Below, piece by piece: positions 17,077 to 25,469 of a stretch of DNA of 56,058 nucleotides. Within the stretch, counting starts at the first letter, position 1; each line of letters begins with the position of its first letter. Made by a program: the position numbers and the translations under genes. Below the pieces are notes generated by a model. That model saw only the letters and a program-made list of their open reading frames with translations. It ran no database searches and was not told the origin of the DNA. Source of the DNA: Verrucomicrobia bacterium UBA3841 (GTDB lineage Bacteria; Verrucomicrobiota; Kiritimatiellia; RFP12; UBA1067); contig DGHT01000026.1 of the NCBI GenBank assembly GCA_002392765.1, forward strand, positions 1-56,058, given 5' to 3'.

Positions 17077-18080
17077 ATCGACTTTACCGCCCTCTCCTTT
17101 TCGGCCAGTTTGAGGTCGGCGTCGACCATCATCTCCACAAGTCCGCGGAATTTGACTTTCGGCTCCCAGCCAAGTTCGGTGCGCGCCTTCGTCGCATCTC
17201 CAAGCAGCTGGTCGACCTCGGTCGGACGCACGTACCTTGCGTCGTATTCGACGTAATCGCGCCAGTCGAGTCCGACGCGGTCGAACGCGAGCTGGAGAAA
17301 CTCCTTGACGGAATGCATTTCGCCGGTCGCAAGGACGAAATCGCCGGGCTTGTCGTGCTGAAGTATCTTCCACATGCCCTCGACGTAATCCCCCGCGAAC
17401 CCCCAGTCGCGCAAAGCCTCGATATTTCCCATATACAGCTTGTCCTGCAAACCGCACTTGATCCGTCCCACGGCGCGGGTGATCTTTCTCGTGACGAACG
17501 TCTCGCCCCTGCGCGGCGATTCGTGGTTGAAAAGGATTCCGTTCGAGCCGAAAAGCCCGTACGCCTCGCGGTAGTTCCTCACGGCCCAGTACGCGTAAAG
17601 CTTCGCCACCGCGTAAGGACTGCGCGGATAGAAAGGCGTCGTCTCCTTCTGCGGAACCTCCTGCACCAGACCGAAAAGTTCGCTGGTGGAAGCCTGGTAG
17701 AAGCGGGTTTTCCCCATCCGTCCCGTGAGGTGTATCGCCTCAAGAAGACGCATCGCGCCGATCGCGTCCACGTCGCCCGTGAACTCTGGAGAATCGAACG
17801 ACACCCTGACGTGGCTCTGCGCCGCGAGATTGTATATCTCGTCGGGTTCGGTCTCGTATACGAGCCTCGTCAGATTCGAACTGTCGGAAAGATCCCCGTA
17901 GTGGAGAAAAAGCTGCCGTCCGTTCACATGGGGGTCCTGGTAGAGATGTTCTATCCGGCCCGTGTTGAAGGTGGATGCGCGGCGGACGATTCCGTGCACC
18001 TCGTACCCCTTGGATATTAGAAGTTCCGCCAGATACGATCCGTCCTGGCCCGTTATGCCCGTTATCAGCGCTTTTTTCAT
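17073..18080 (-). CDS. gmd: GDP-mannose 4,6-dehydratase
   Basis: Gmd converts GDP-D-mannose to GDP-4-keto-6-deoxy-D-mannose, the committed step to GDP-fucose. The 335-residue protein begins KKALITGITGQDGSYLAELL, has the VRRASTFNTGRIEHL segment, the catalytic threonine in ASTSELFG and the tyrosine-lysine pair in SPYAVAK. Residues FNHESPRRGETFVTRKI bind the nucleotide sugar. The ATG at 18080 overlaps the thiH stop by 4 bases; an upstream extension of the frame is inside thiH and was not used. Position immediately before fcl confirms the pathway. Confidence 0.96.
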   Translation of the reverse strand: MKKALITGITGQDGSYLAELLISKGYEVHGIVRRASTFNTGRIEHLYQDPHVNGRQLFLHYGDLSDSSNLTRLVYETEPDEIYNLAAQSHVRVSFDSPEFTGDVDAIGAMRLLEAIHLTGRMGKTRFYQASTSELFGLVQEVPQKETTPFYPRSPYAVAKLYAYWAVRNYREAYGLFGSNGILFNHESPRRGETFVTRKITRAVGRIKCGLQDKLYMGNIEALRDWGFAGDYVEGMWKILQHDKPGDFVLATGEMHSVKEFLQLAFDRVGLDWRDYVEYDARYVRPTEVDQLLGDATKARTELGWEPKVKFRGLVEMMVDADLKLAEKERAVKSI

Positions 18081-19186
18081 ATTCTGTTGTCCCAGTTTTT
18101 GAATACAACTTCCTGTCCGTTGGCTTTTATCGCCTCGTAGACCTCTTTCGGAGGGCGTCTGTCCGAAAGCGTAAACTGCGCCGTGTCGCCAGTCTGTTCG
18201 AGTACGGCGTATCCGCCCGGCACGACTCTCGAACCAGCGCTCATGTTGTCCGCCGCAGACTGCACGATTCTGTCGCGAAACGCCGGCGCCTCGCGCGTCG
18301 AAACCGTCATGCAGCATTGCGGGAAAGCCGCCCGGAACGCGTTCATCATCAGTTCCACATCCCTTTCGCCGACGGGGAATTCCGGCTGGAAACCGCCGCC
18401 TTCCGTCGGACAGAAACGCGGGAATGCGAACTGTATCTTAGCCTGGTAGCATTCCTTCATCAGATAGATCGCATGCGCCGCGAGACTCGCCGCCTCCGCG
18501 CGCCACGGAGAAAGACCGAGGAGAAACGCGCAGCCGAGCTGTCTGAACCCCGCGCGCCCCGCCCTGAGCTGCGTCCAAAGGCGGAATTCGTAGTTGCTCT
18601 TCGGCCCGGCCGGATGGAAATAGGCGTAGCGCTCGCGGTCGTACGTCTCCTGGAAGCACGTCAAAGCCTCGTACCCCGCCGCAAAAAGTCTACGGTAGGC
18701 GTCCTCGGTCTGCGGAGCCACTTCGAGCGACAGATTGGAAAAGCGCTTTTTCAGGCATCGCCCGACATCGGCTAGATGCTCTACCGTGTTGACGCGCGGA
18801 TCCTCCCCGGCGACGACCAGCACGGAATCGATTCCGGAGGAGCGTATGGCGTCAGCCTCTTTCTCTATCTCGGGGATGGAGAGATTGCGTCTGACGGTTC
18901 CGGTGTGCTGGGAACGGAAATCACAGTACCTGCACGAATTGATGCAAGTGTTGCCGATGTAGAGGGGTGCGTACACGCTTACGGTTTTTCCGTAGTAGCG
19001 CCGCCGCTCGACGGCGGCCCTTTCGCGGATATCGTCGAAAAACGCATACGCGGCGGGGGAAATCATGTTCAAAAGGTCGAAGAACCCCGGCTTGGCGGAC
19101 GCGACGCTCGCCGCGACCATGTCCGGAGTCACGCGATCGAAATATCCGTCGATTTCTTCTTTTGTATATTTCAGCAGAGGAAACAT
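18077..19186 (-). CDS. thiH: 2-iminoacetate synthase ThiH (tyrosine lyase)
   Basis: ThiH is a radical SAM enzyme that splits tyrosine into p-cresol and dehydroglycine for the thiazole ring of thiamine. The [4Fe-4S] motif is C81-xxx-C85-xx-C88 in NTCINSCRYCDF. The 369-residue length and blocks VEHLADVG, SLEVAPQTEDAY and the C-terminal AVLEQTGDTAQFTLSD match ThiH closely and separate it from HydG, which is longer. It leads a transcription unit with gmd, fcl, tyrA and thiN. thiG, thiF and thiS are not in the window. The anaerobic ThiH route rather than ThiO fits an anaerobe. Confidence 0.92.
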   Translation of the reverse strand: MFPLLKYTKEEIDGYFDRVTPDMVAASVASAKPGFFDLLNMISPAAYAFFDDIRERAAVERRRYYGKTVSVYAPLYIGNTCINSCRYCDFRSQHTGTVRRNLSIPEIEKEADAIRSSGIDSVLVVAGEDPRVNTVEHLADVGRCLKKRFSNLSLEVAPQTEDAYRRLFAAGYEALTCFQETYDRERYAYFHPAGPKSNYEFRLWTQLRAGRAGFRQLGCAFLLGLSPWRAEAASLAAHAIYLMKECYQAKIQFAFPRFCPTEGGGFQPEFPVGERDVELMMNAFRAAFPQCCMTVSTREAPAFRDRIVQSAADNMSAGSRVVPGGYAVLEQTGDTAQFTLSDRRPPKEVYEAIKANGQEVVFKNWDNRI

Positions 19187-19215
19187 TTTGTATTTCAGTT
19201 TTTATGGTGCACGCA

Positions 19216-19244
19216 ATTATATCAAATCCTGGAGATTATATCAA
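19216..19244 (-). promoter_or_regulatory. Promoter of thiH-gmd-fcl-tyrA-thiN
   Basis: On the minus strand TTGATA (19239-19244) and TATAAT (19216-19221) lie 17 bases apart. The -35 is itself part of an upstream TTTGATATAAT, the same 11 bases as the true -10 region, so two extended -10 copies sit 19 bases apart. The leader to the ATG at 19186 would be about 22 bases. Confidence 0.7.
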
Positions 19245-19285
19245 AGAAACATGAAAGAAAAACGGCCGGCGGCGCGGCGGCGGGA

Positions 19286-20734
19286 TCAATCCTGCCGCGT
19301 CATCCATTTCGCGGTGTCGGTTTCGCCGCCGTCCTCGTTTGCGTCCAGTACCGCATCGACGACAGACTGTTCCGCCCTGTAGAGCGAAAAAGAAACTTTC
19401 GCGTCGCCGGCGCTCTTGAGAACGCGGATGCCGCAGTTTGCAGCTTTCACAGGCTCCCGGAGAAGGCGGATGCGTTTGATGCCGATCGATTTGCCGCTCA
19501 ATACCGCCCTGCCGTCCGCCAGGAACTCCCACTCGTCGACAAGTTCTCCGCCGGACACGTCTTCGCGCATGACGACAATGTTGAAACCGGACGACTGGGC
19601 CGCCGGACCGCCGGCCTTGACTTCGTTCGCGAAAAGAATCTTCCTGAACTCTCCGAAGCGCTTGAGCGCCAGAACATCGTCATCGCAGAGTCTGCCTTCC
19701 TTGTTCGGGGCGATGCCGATATTCATCGTGCCTCCGTTGCCGACGGTACCGACGTATATCTTGGCCAGATACAAACCGCTCTGTGTCGTCCCTTTTTCGC
19801 TTTCGTGGTAGAACCATCCTTTGCGCAGCGGGAAGTCCGCCTCCGCAACCTTGAACTCCTTTCCTCCGGGAAGTCCCGTGTTGATGATGTTTTTATAGTC
19901 CGGGTTGCCGTACTTGCCGTCCACGACGCCTCCGCACGGGTCGATGGTCGCGCGCGAATCGGGATCGAGATACCCTCTTTCGTTTCCGGGCCAGCGCAAG
20001 TCTCCGGCCTCCTCTCCGCAGAATATCGACACCCCCGGCTGGAGCGCGCGGACGAAGGAGAATATTTCATCGAAGCGGTAGTATCCGGCTCCTATCTTGC
20101 GCTTTTCGCGGGCGCCGCCGTAGTAGCCGTCCCCGCCGTTCGCCCCGTCGAACCACATTTCAAATACCGGACCGTAGCGGCCGTCGAGAAGCTCCTTGAT
20201 CTGGGCATGGTAGATTTCGACGTACTTGTCCGTCGCATAGAAGGCGCTGTTGCGGTCCCACGGAGAACAGTAGACGCCGAACATGAGCCCGGCCCTGCGG
20301 CACGCCTGCTCCATTTCCTTCACATAGTCTCTTCCTGTTCCCCATTCCCCATTCCCCGTTCCCCGCCAAAACGGAGTTTTGGTAATATTGTGCTCCGTCG
20401 TTTTTGTCGGCCACAGACAGAATCCGTCGTGGTGTTTGGCGACGAGCACAAGTCCGCACAGCCCGCCGGCCTTGCACGCCCCGACGATCTGGTCCGCGTC
20501 GAAGGCGGACGGATTCAGCATCGCGGGATCCTCGTCGCCATACCCCCACTCGCGGTCGGTGTACGTGTTGAGACCCCAGTGGACTATGCCGTAAACCTCT
20601 TTTTCGGCGGCGATCCTCTCAAGCATCGGAGCGCGCGGTGCCGGACGGGACGCGAATGCCGCGCCATGCACGGCGGCGGCAAGGATTGCGGCGCACAGAA
20701 GCGCGCGAGGGAAGAACCGTGCTGCTTTTTTCAT
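19286..20734 (-). CDS. Secreted alpha-L-fucosidase, GH29
   Basis: A 482-residue exported fucosidase that should release alpha-L-fucose from host or plant glycans. A signal peptide (ARFFPRALLCAAILAAAVHGAAFA) is followed by the GH29 barrel: VYGIVHWGLNTYTDREW, LVAKHHDGFCLWPT and the nucleophile strand EMWFDGANG (D196). A C-terminal beta domain begins near residue 380. The ATG at 20734 is preferred over 20740 because an AAGGAG site lies 7-8 bases before it. Residues 125-134 (GTGNGEWGTG) come from a CCCCATTCCCC-type repeat lying in frame between the FW and the RDYVKEM helix. It stands alone between the queF operon and thiH. Confidence 0.9.
   Translation of the reverse strand: MKKAARFFPRALLCAAILAAAVHGAAFASRPAPRAPMLERIAAEKEVYGIVHWGLNTYTDREWGYGDEDPAMLNPSAFDADQIVGACKAGGLCGLVLVAKHHDGFCLWPTKTTEHNITKTPFWRGTGNGEWGTGRDYVKEMEQACRRAGLMFGVYCSPWDRNSAFYATDKYVEIYHAQIKELLDGRYGPVFEMWFDGANGGDGYYGGAREKRKIGAGYYRFDEIFSFVRALQPGVSIFCGEEAGDLRWPGNERGYLDPDSRATIDPCGGVVDGKYGNPDYKNIINTGLPGGKEFKVAEADFPLRKGWFYHESEKGTTQSGLYLAKIYVGTVGNGGTMNIGIAPNKEGRLCDDDVLALKRFGEFRKILFANEVKAGGPAAQSSGFNIVVMREDVSGGELVDEWEFLADGRAVLSGKSIGIKRIRLLREPVKAANCGIRVLKSAGDAKVSFSLYRAEQSVVDAVLDANEDGGETDTAKWMTRQD
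20333..20367 (-). repeat. In-frame G/A-rich simple repeat in the GH29 gene
   Basis: The plus strand reads as repeated CCCCATT/CCCCGTT units; on the coding strand this gives the linker GTGNGEWGTG. The same type of repeat is intergenic at about 846-893 and occurs in alaS and the GH127-type gene. Confidence 0.75.
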
Positions 20735-20784
20735 TTTCATTCTCCTTTTATTCGAGTGTTCCGTGATGATGCGCACGCCGGAAA

Positions 20785-21249
20785 TCAACCGCGCACGCCG
20801 TTCCAGTTTTCGAAGCGTTTGCGCGCGAGAGCCTTGTATTTCGCGCCCGACCCTCCGTTCACGAACGGATCGATCGATATTCCGCCGCGCGCGGCGAACT
20901 TTCCGTACACTTCCATGTACTTCGGTTTGAGAAGTTTCGCCAAATCGTCGTATATGACGTTGATCACGTCTTCGTGGAAGTCGCCGTGGTTGCGGAATCC
21001 GAAAAGGTACAGTTTCAGCGATTTCGATTCCACCAGTTTCCCGTCCGGGATGTACCGTATCGAAAGCGTCGCGAAATCGGGCTGGCCCGTCTTGGGACAG
21101 AGGGTGGTGAATTCCGGTGCGGTGAAAACGACCCAGTAGTCGCGATCTGGATGCGCGTTCGAAAACGTCTCCAGGACGGAGGCGTCGTACGTGGACGGAA
21201 TATCCGATTTTGCGCCAAGATGCGCAAGGCAGTCTAGATCTTTTCTCAT
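20785..21249 (-). CDS. queF: NADPH-dependent preQ0 reductase QueF
   Basis: QueF reduces the nitrile of 7-cyano-7-deazaguanine to preQ1 for queuosine in tRNA. The 154-residue short form has the catalytic cysteine C51 in FTTLCPKTGQPD, the conserved aspartate D58, the substrate motif ESKSLKLY (about 76-83) and the HED residues after HGDF. The ATG at 21249 overlaps the rsmD stop by 4 bases and has an AGGAGG ribosome site, so the long frame upstream is discarded. queD is two genes upstream; queE and queC must be elsewhere. Confidence 0.95.
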   Translation of the reverse strand: MRKDLDCLAHLGAKSDIPSTYDASVLETFSNAHPDRDYWVVFTAPEFTTLCPKTGQPDFATLSIRYIPDGKLVESKSLKLYLFGFRNHGDFHEDVINVIYDDLAKLLKPKYMEVYGKFAARGGISIDPFVNGGSGAKYKALARKRFENWNGVRG

Positions 21250-21797
21250 GTCATCCTCCTGAAAATGCGTATTCTCGATTTGCCGTACATCCGGTCTCTG
21301 AGCATGTCCCAGCCGGAAATCCCGGCCGGAAGCGGAGCGGAGGCGGTTTCGGCGACAAAGAGTCCGCCGGGACGCACGACGCCGCGCGCGGCGAGCGTGG
21401 AGAGGAAATCTTCCGAAACGATTTCGCCGCCGAGCGCGTACGGCGGATCCGCGAACACTATACCGAAACCGGGTCCCGCATACGTCCGGATCCAGCGGAA
21501 AGCGTCGGCGCACACGACCTGCGCCCCGGCGGCGGAAAATTTTCCGATGTTCCTTCGCGCTGTCGCGGCATGGCGCGGATCGCACTCGACAAGCGTCGCC
21601 GACGCGGCGCCGCGCGAAAGCGCTTCGATACCAACGGCGCCGGAGCCCGCGAACAGATCGAGAAAGGCGCAGCCGCCCAGTTCGGGCGCAAGTATGCCGA
21701 ACAGCGACTCGCGCACCCTGTCCTGCGTGGGCCTCAAGTCTCCTGTCGGCGGGACTTCTACCGTCCTGCCCCCGTACAATCCCGCGACGATTCTCAT
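21246..21797 (-). CDS. rsmD: 16S rRNA m2G966 methyltransferase RsmD
   Basis: RsmD methylates G966 of 16S rRNA using SAM. The 183-residue protein shows the family start MRIVAGLYGGR, the RPTQDRVRESLFGIL block, the SAM loop FLDLFAGSGAVGIEAL (45-60) and the catalytic DPPY at 117-120. The ATG at 21797 overlaps the queD stop by 4 bases and the gene overlaps queF by 4 bases, so RNA modification genes are translationally linked here. Confidence 0.94.
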   Translation of the reverse strand: MRIVAGLYGGRTVEVPPTGDLRPTQDRVRESLFGILAPELGGCAFLDLFAGSGAVGIEALSRGAASATLVECDPRHAATARRNIGKFSAAGAQVVCADAFRWIRTYAGPGFGIVFADPPYALGGEIVSEDFLSTLAARGVVRPGGLFVAETASAPLPAGISGWDMLRDRMYGKSRIRIFRRMT

Positions 21798-22207
21798 GGC
21801 GAATATACGGCGCAGCTGTCGGCCGTCTCCCAGACCTTGACGCTGACTATGCCCGGAACGAGAGGCTCGAGCGTTTCGTAGAAATGCCGGGCGAGGTTTT
21901 CGGCCGTCGATCTGAACGGAACTGGAGCAGTCCTCATGCCGTGGCGCTCCACAACGGCTGCGATTTCGCATTCCCCCGCCGAAGCGGTGTTGTATATGAA
22001 CGCATGGTCGAAGCGTCCGCATATCGACTCCACGGCGATGTTCTTGAGATCTTTGAAATCCATCACCATTCCGCCCGGGCCGGTGGATTCGCAGGAGACG
22101 GAGACATCGACCCTGTACGTATGTCCGTGGAGGTTTTTGCAGAGGCCCCCGTGGTCGGTGAGAATGTGCGCCGCGTCGAACCGTATCGTCTTGGTGACAG
22201 TCGTCAT
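21794..22207 (-). CDS. queD: 6-carboxy-5,6,7,8-tetrahydropterin synthase QueD
   Basis: QueD converts dihydroneopterin triphosphate to 6-carboxytetrahydropterin in queuosine synthesis. The 137-residue protein has the zinc histidines H14 (in FDAAH) and H27/H29 (in HGH), with the catalytic cysteine C23 just before them (LCKNLHGH). The later block FDHAFIYN and the closing VKVWET, with the conserved glutamate, are typical. The ATG at 22207 overlaps the helicase stop by 4 bases. Confidence 0.92.
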   Translation of the reverse strand: MTTVTKTIRFDAAHILTDHGGLCKNLHGHTYRVDVSVSCESTGPGGMVMDFKDLKNIAVESICGRFDHAFIYNTASAGECEIAAVVERHGMRTAPVPFRSTAENLARHFYETLEPLVPGIVSVKVWETADSCAVYSP

Positions 22208-23511
22208 GGCTGGATCCCCTTTCCTTTCTGTCCGAAATCCGGCTGCCGCCTGCCGAGGAACGATTTGCGCCCGTTTTTGCGCCCGCGGCGTTTCCTGCCG
22301 CCGCTTCTGCGCCCGTCCGCGTCCTGCGCAGGCGTTCCTTCGGGCGGACGGTCCGGCGGGAATCCCGCCGCAGGCACGTAGGGATGCGAATCGTCGATGC
22401 GGATCGTCTTGCGGATGAACCTTTCCACCGACTTGAGCTGTCCGCGCTCTTCGGGACTTGTGAAACTGACAGCCGCGCCGCATTCGCCGCGCCTGGCCGT
22501 GCGTCCGATCCTGTGGACGTAGCTTTCCGTCTCGAGGGGGAGCTCCATGTTCACGACGCACGACACGTCGCTGACGTCTATGCCGCGGCTTGCGATGTCG
22601 GTCGCCACGAGAACGCGCACGTCGCCGCGCTTGAACGCCTCCAGCGCGCGCGTTCTCTGGTTCTGCGTCTTGTCGGAATGGATGGTTGCCGACGCGATGC
22701 CGGATTTGAGAAGCTTGCGAGACACCCTGTCCGCCCCGTGCCGCATCTTGGTGAACACGATGACTTTCGTCCATTCGGGGTGTTTTTCGAGCAGCCACTT
22801 CAGAAGCGCGTCTTTGCGGCTCTTGTCCACTATCATGGCGGACTGCTCGATCTTTTCGACCGTCACCGTCTCCGGCTCGACGGAAACCTCCACCGGATCG
22901 TGCGTCATCTCCCTTGCGACCGCGCGCATTTTTTCCGGAAGCGTCGCCGAGAAGAACATCGACTGGCGCTTCGCGGGCAGTTTCGAAATTATCCGTTTGA
23001 TGTCCGGCATGAATCCCATGTCCATCATTCTGTCGGCCTCGTCGAGGACGAAACACTCGACGCGGTCGAGAAAGAGGATTCCCTGGCACATCAGATCTAT
23101 CAATCTTCCCGGACAGGCGACGACCGTCTCCGCGCCTTTCTTGATGTCTTTGACCTGTCCGCCCTGCGGAACGCCGCCGAACACGCACGCGAACGGCAGG
23201 TTGCAGTACTTTGAATAGTCGCGCACGTTCGCTGCGGTCTGCGCGGCGAGTTCGCGCGTCGGCGACAGGACGAGCGCCCTGGGGTGGCCGATCTGCCGCG
23301 GACGGCGGACCTTGACCAGACGGTTCAGAATGGGAAGCATGAACGCGGCGGTTTTGCCGGTTCCCGTCTGGGCGGACCCCACGATGTCGCGTCCGTCGAG
23401 CGCGGGTCCCACCGTCTGCTCCTGGATAGGCGTCGGACGCTCGTATCCGACGTCTTTTATGGCTTTTTGCAACGACTGGTCGAGCCTGCCGAAAACCGTC
23501 CCTTCAAACAT
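22204..23511 (-). CDS. DEAD-box ATP-dependent RNA helicase
   Basis: A 435-residue RhlE-like DEAD-box helicase. Motifs in order: Q motif PTPIQEQT, Walker A AQTGTGKT (47-54), PTRELA, DEAD in VLDEADRMMDMGF, SAT in FFSATLP, and HRIGRTAR in the second RecA domain. The C-terminal 60 residues are arginine/lysine/glycine-rich (RRSGGRKRRGRKNGRKS), a common RNA-binding tail. Two ATGs are possible: 23526 and 23511. The second has a GGAAGG site 7 bases away and matches the usual N-terminus (FEGTVFGRLD). It begins the queD-rsmD-queF set and follows lpxB by about 20 bases. Confidence 0.9.
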   Translation of the reverse strand: MFEGTVFGRLDQSLQKAIKDVGYERPTPIQEQTVGPALDGRDIVGSAQTGTGKTAAFMLPILNRLVKVRRPRQIGHPRALVLSPTRELAAQTAANVRDYSKYCNLPFACVFGGVPQGGQVKDIKKGAETVVACPGRLIDLMCQGILFLDRVECFVLDEADRMMDMGFMPDIKRIISKLPAKRQSMFFSATLPEKMRAVAREMTHDPVEVSVEPETVTVEKIEQSAMIVDKSRKDALLKWLLEKHPEWTKVIVFTKMRHGADRVSRKLLKSGIASATIHSDKTQNQRTRALEAFKRGDVRVLVATDIASRGIDVSDVSCVVNMELPLETESYVHRIGRTARRGECGAAVSFTSPEERGQLKSVERFIRKTIRIDDSHPYVPAAGFPPDRPPEGTPAQDADGRRSGGRKRRGRKNGRKSFLGRRQPDFGQKGKGIQP

Positions 23512-23530
23512 GTCTCCCCCTTCCATTACG

Positions 23531-24622
23531 CTACGCGCACGCGCTTGGATTCCGCGCGTCCAGAACATTGTCCACGATTCTGTCAAGCGGCGAACCGTCC
23601 GTCTTCAAACGCGAAAGCGCCAGTTTCAGCGCCGAAAGCGTACTGCTGCGGGTCGCGGCGTCGCGCAGCAGCACGTCTATGCCCGACGCAACCGCCCTGG
23701 CGGTGAAATCGCCCTGCAAAAGCTCTGTCATCGGCTGCGGCCCCTCTTCGCCGGTCTTTTCCCAGATTATGTTGACAAGCCCTATGTGCCGCACTCCTTT
23801 TATGACGCGCCTTGCGAACCAGGCGAGAAGCGGGCCGACCTTGTATACGAGAATCGTGGGGCAGCCTGAGAGAGCCGATTCGAGCGTCGCGGTCCCCGAT
23901 GCGACGACTGCGGCGTACGAAGAAGAAAGGACCTTGCGGGCGCAGCCAGAGACCACCTCGACATGCGCATGCGTCTTCCCCACTATCGACTCGATCTCCT
24001 TCAGCGCGGCGGGATTCGCGGCGGGGACTGTAGCCTGCACGTCACGGAGCATCGAGGCCGCCTTGATCATCACCGGGAGATTCTTTCGTATCTCGCCGAT
24101 CCTGCTCCCCGGAAGAAGCGCCACTTTGAACGGCGGCGCCGGAAGCGCGCCGCCTGCGGCGGCGCTGCCGAACTCCTCGACCAGCGGATGCCCGACGAAC
24201 TCGGCGAAACCAGGTTTGAAAAGCGAAGGTTCGAACGGCAGGAAACAGCACAGCCTGTCGACAGACTCCTCGATGCGCGGAATCCTGCCGGACTTCCACG
24301 CCCACACCTGCGGACACACGACATGCACCGTTCTTACGCCTTTCGATTTGGCGTAGCGGCAGATTTTGAGATTCATTCCGGGATAGTCGATCGTGCATAC
24401 GACGTCGGGCTTCCATTCGTCGACCGCGCGCTCCATCGTTTTCTTGACGCGCAGGAAATACCGTATGCGCTTTAACACCTCCCAGAATCCCATGACGGCG
24501 AGATCGGACGTCTTGAATCCGTATTCGCCGTATCCGCGCACTTCGCATCCCGAAAGCCTTTCACGGATGCGCCTGGCGTATATCATGCCGGATTCTTCGC
24601 CGGCGAGCAGAAGTACTTTCAT
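23531..24622 (-). CDS. lpxB: Lipid-A-disaccharide synthase
   Basis: LpxB, a peripheral inner-membrane GT19 enzyme, condenses UDP-diacylglucosamine with lipid X to make the lipid A disaccharide. The 363-residue protein has VLLLAGEESG at its start, the TIDYPGMNLK block, the VVCPQVWAWKSGRI region, ALLPGSRIGEI (donor site) and VASGTATLES, the most diagnostic segment of the family. It overlaps lpxI by 4 bases, so lipid X production and its use are coupled. Confidence 0.94.
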   Translation of the reverse strand: MKVLLLAGEESGMIYARRIRERLSGCEVRGYGEYGFKTSDLAVMGFWEVLKRIRYFLRVKKTMERAVDEWKPDVVCTIDYPGMNLKICRYAKSKGVRTVHVVCPQVWAWKSGRIPRIEESVDRLCCFLPFEPSLFKPGFAEFVGHPLVEEFGSAAAGGALPAPPFKVALLPGSRIGEIRKNLPVMIKAASMLRDVQATVPAANPAALKEIESIVGKTHAHVEVVSGCARKVLSSSYAAVVASGTATLESALSGCPTILVYKVGPLLAWFARRVIKGVRHIGLVNIIWEKTGEEGPQPMTELLQGDFTARAVASGIDVLLRDAATRSSTLSALKLALSRLKTDGSPLDRIVDNVLDARNPSACA

Positions 24623-25458
24623 ATCTCCGGCCTCAGAGGAGCCTTGGGGAGCCCCGAATCGAAACCTACGACGGAAATGCCGTGGCGGTTGGCGTATGCG
24701 ACAGTGCTTTCACGGTCGAGCATCACCAGTCTTCCCGCCTGGAACGCGAGAACCGTGGCGCCGGCGCGCTTGACGACCTTCAGCGTCTTGACGCCGACGA
24801 CGGGAATGTCGAAGCGCATGTCGTGCCCGACGCGCGCCGCCTTGAACACCACCGCCCCTTTGCCGCCGAGCTTTCCGCCGCGTTTGATCGCCGCATTGGT
24901 GCCCTCGAACGCCTCGACGGAAAGCACCATTCCGCTTTTGACCATGACCGTCTGTCCGATGTCGTGGCGGCCCACGTCCGCCGCTACCGACATCGCGTGG
25001 CGGATGTCGGCCATCTCGGCTTCAGTAGGGGCACGCTCCGTGAGCACGCCTTCGCCGGGGATCGAATCGTCCATGTAAAGGCTCGCCGGCAGAACCGGCA
25101 CGCCGGCGTCGGCGAATTTCTCGACGAGTTTTGTGAATATCGTATGCGCGTTCTTGACGGGGAGTTCCGCGAGCCAGGCCTTGACTTCGTCGTCGAACCG
25201 CCCGCGGAAAAGCGAGAGTGGATTCACCTGTCCGGCCAGAATCGCGCCCTCGTATCCGTTCTCCCCCACCCATCTTATGCCGGCGGCTATGCTGCCGATC
25301 GTTATCCAGTGGACATGGTCGGCCGCCTTGACGGTCGCCCGGGACGTGGAGCTTTTTATCGCGACGATGTCCACCGTCTCGACGCCAGCCTTCTTCGCCC
25401 CTTTAGCAAGGAGCCCGGGATAACTGCCGCTGCCGGCTATGATGACGAGTTTGCGCAT
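24619..25458 (-). CDS. lpxI: UDP-2,3-diacylglucosamine pyrophosphatase LpxI
   Basis: LpxI hydrolyses UDP-2,3-diacylglucosamine to lipid X and UMP; it replaces the unrelated LpxH. The 279-residue protein starts KLVIIAGSGSYPGLLA and contains GAILAGQVNP, the SLYMDDSIPGEGVLTER region and VVGVKTLKVVKRAGATVLA, as in DUF1009/LpxI proteins. The ATG at 25458 is 11 bases after alaS stops; the longer frame upstream is a shadow of alaS. LpxI is common in alphaproteobacteria and PVC bacteria. Confidence 0.93.
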   Translation of the reverse strand: MRKLVIIAGSGSYPGLLAKGAKKAGVETVDIVAIKSSTSRATVKAADHVHWITIGSIAAGIRWVGENGYEGAILAGQVNPLSLFRGRFDDEVKAWLAELPVKNAHTIFTKLVEKFADAGVPVLPASLYMDDSIPGEGVLTERAPTEAEMADIRHAMSVAADVGRHDIGQTVMVKSGMVLSVEAFEGTNAAIKRGGKLGGKGAVVFKAARVGHDMRFDIPVVGVKTLKVVKRAGATVLAFQAGRLVMLDRESTVAYANRHGISVVGFDSGLPKAPLRPEI

Positions 25459-25469
25459 CCCCTTGCGTC

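Noticed and set aside
18776..21139. 787-codon plus-strand frame
   Set aside because: Antisense to thiH, the GH29 gene and queF, all with clear motifs; composition is arginine/valine-rich and matches no family. It is open only because of high GC content.
22208..23188. Long N-terminal extension of QueD
   Set aside because: Shadow of the DEAD-box helicase frame; the ATG at 22207 gives a standard 137-residue QueD.
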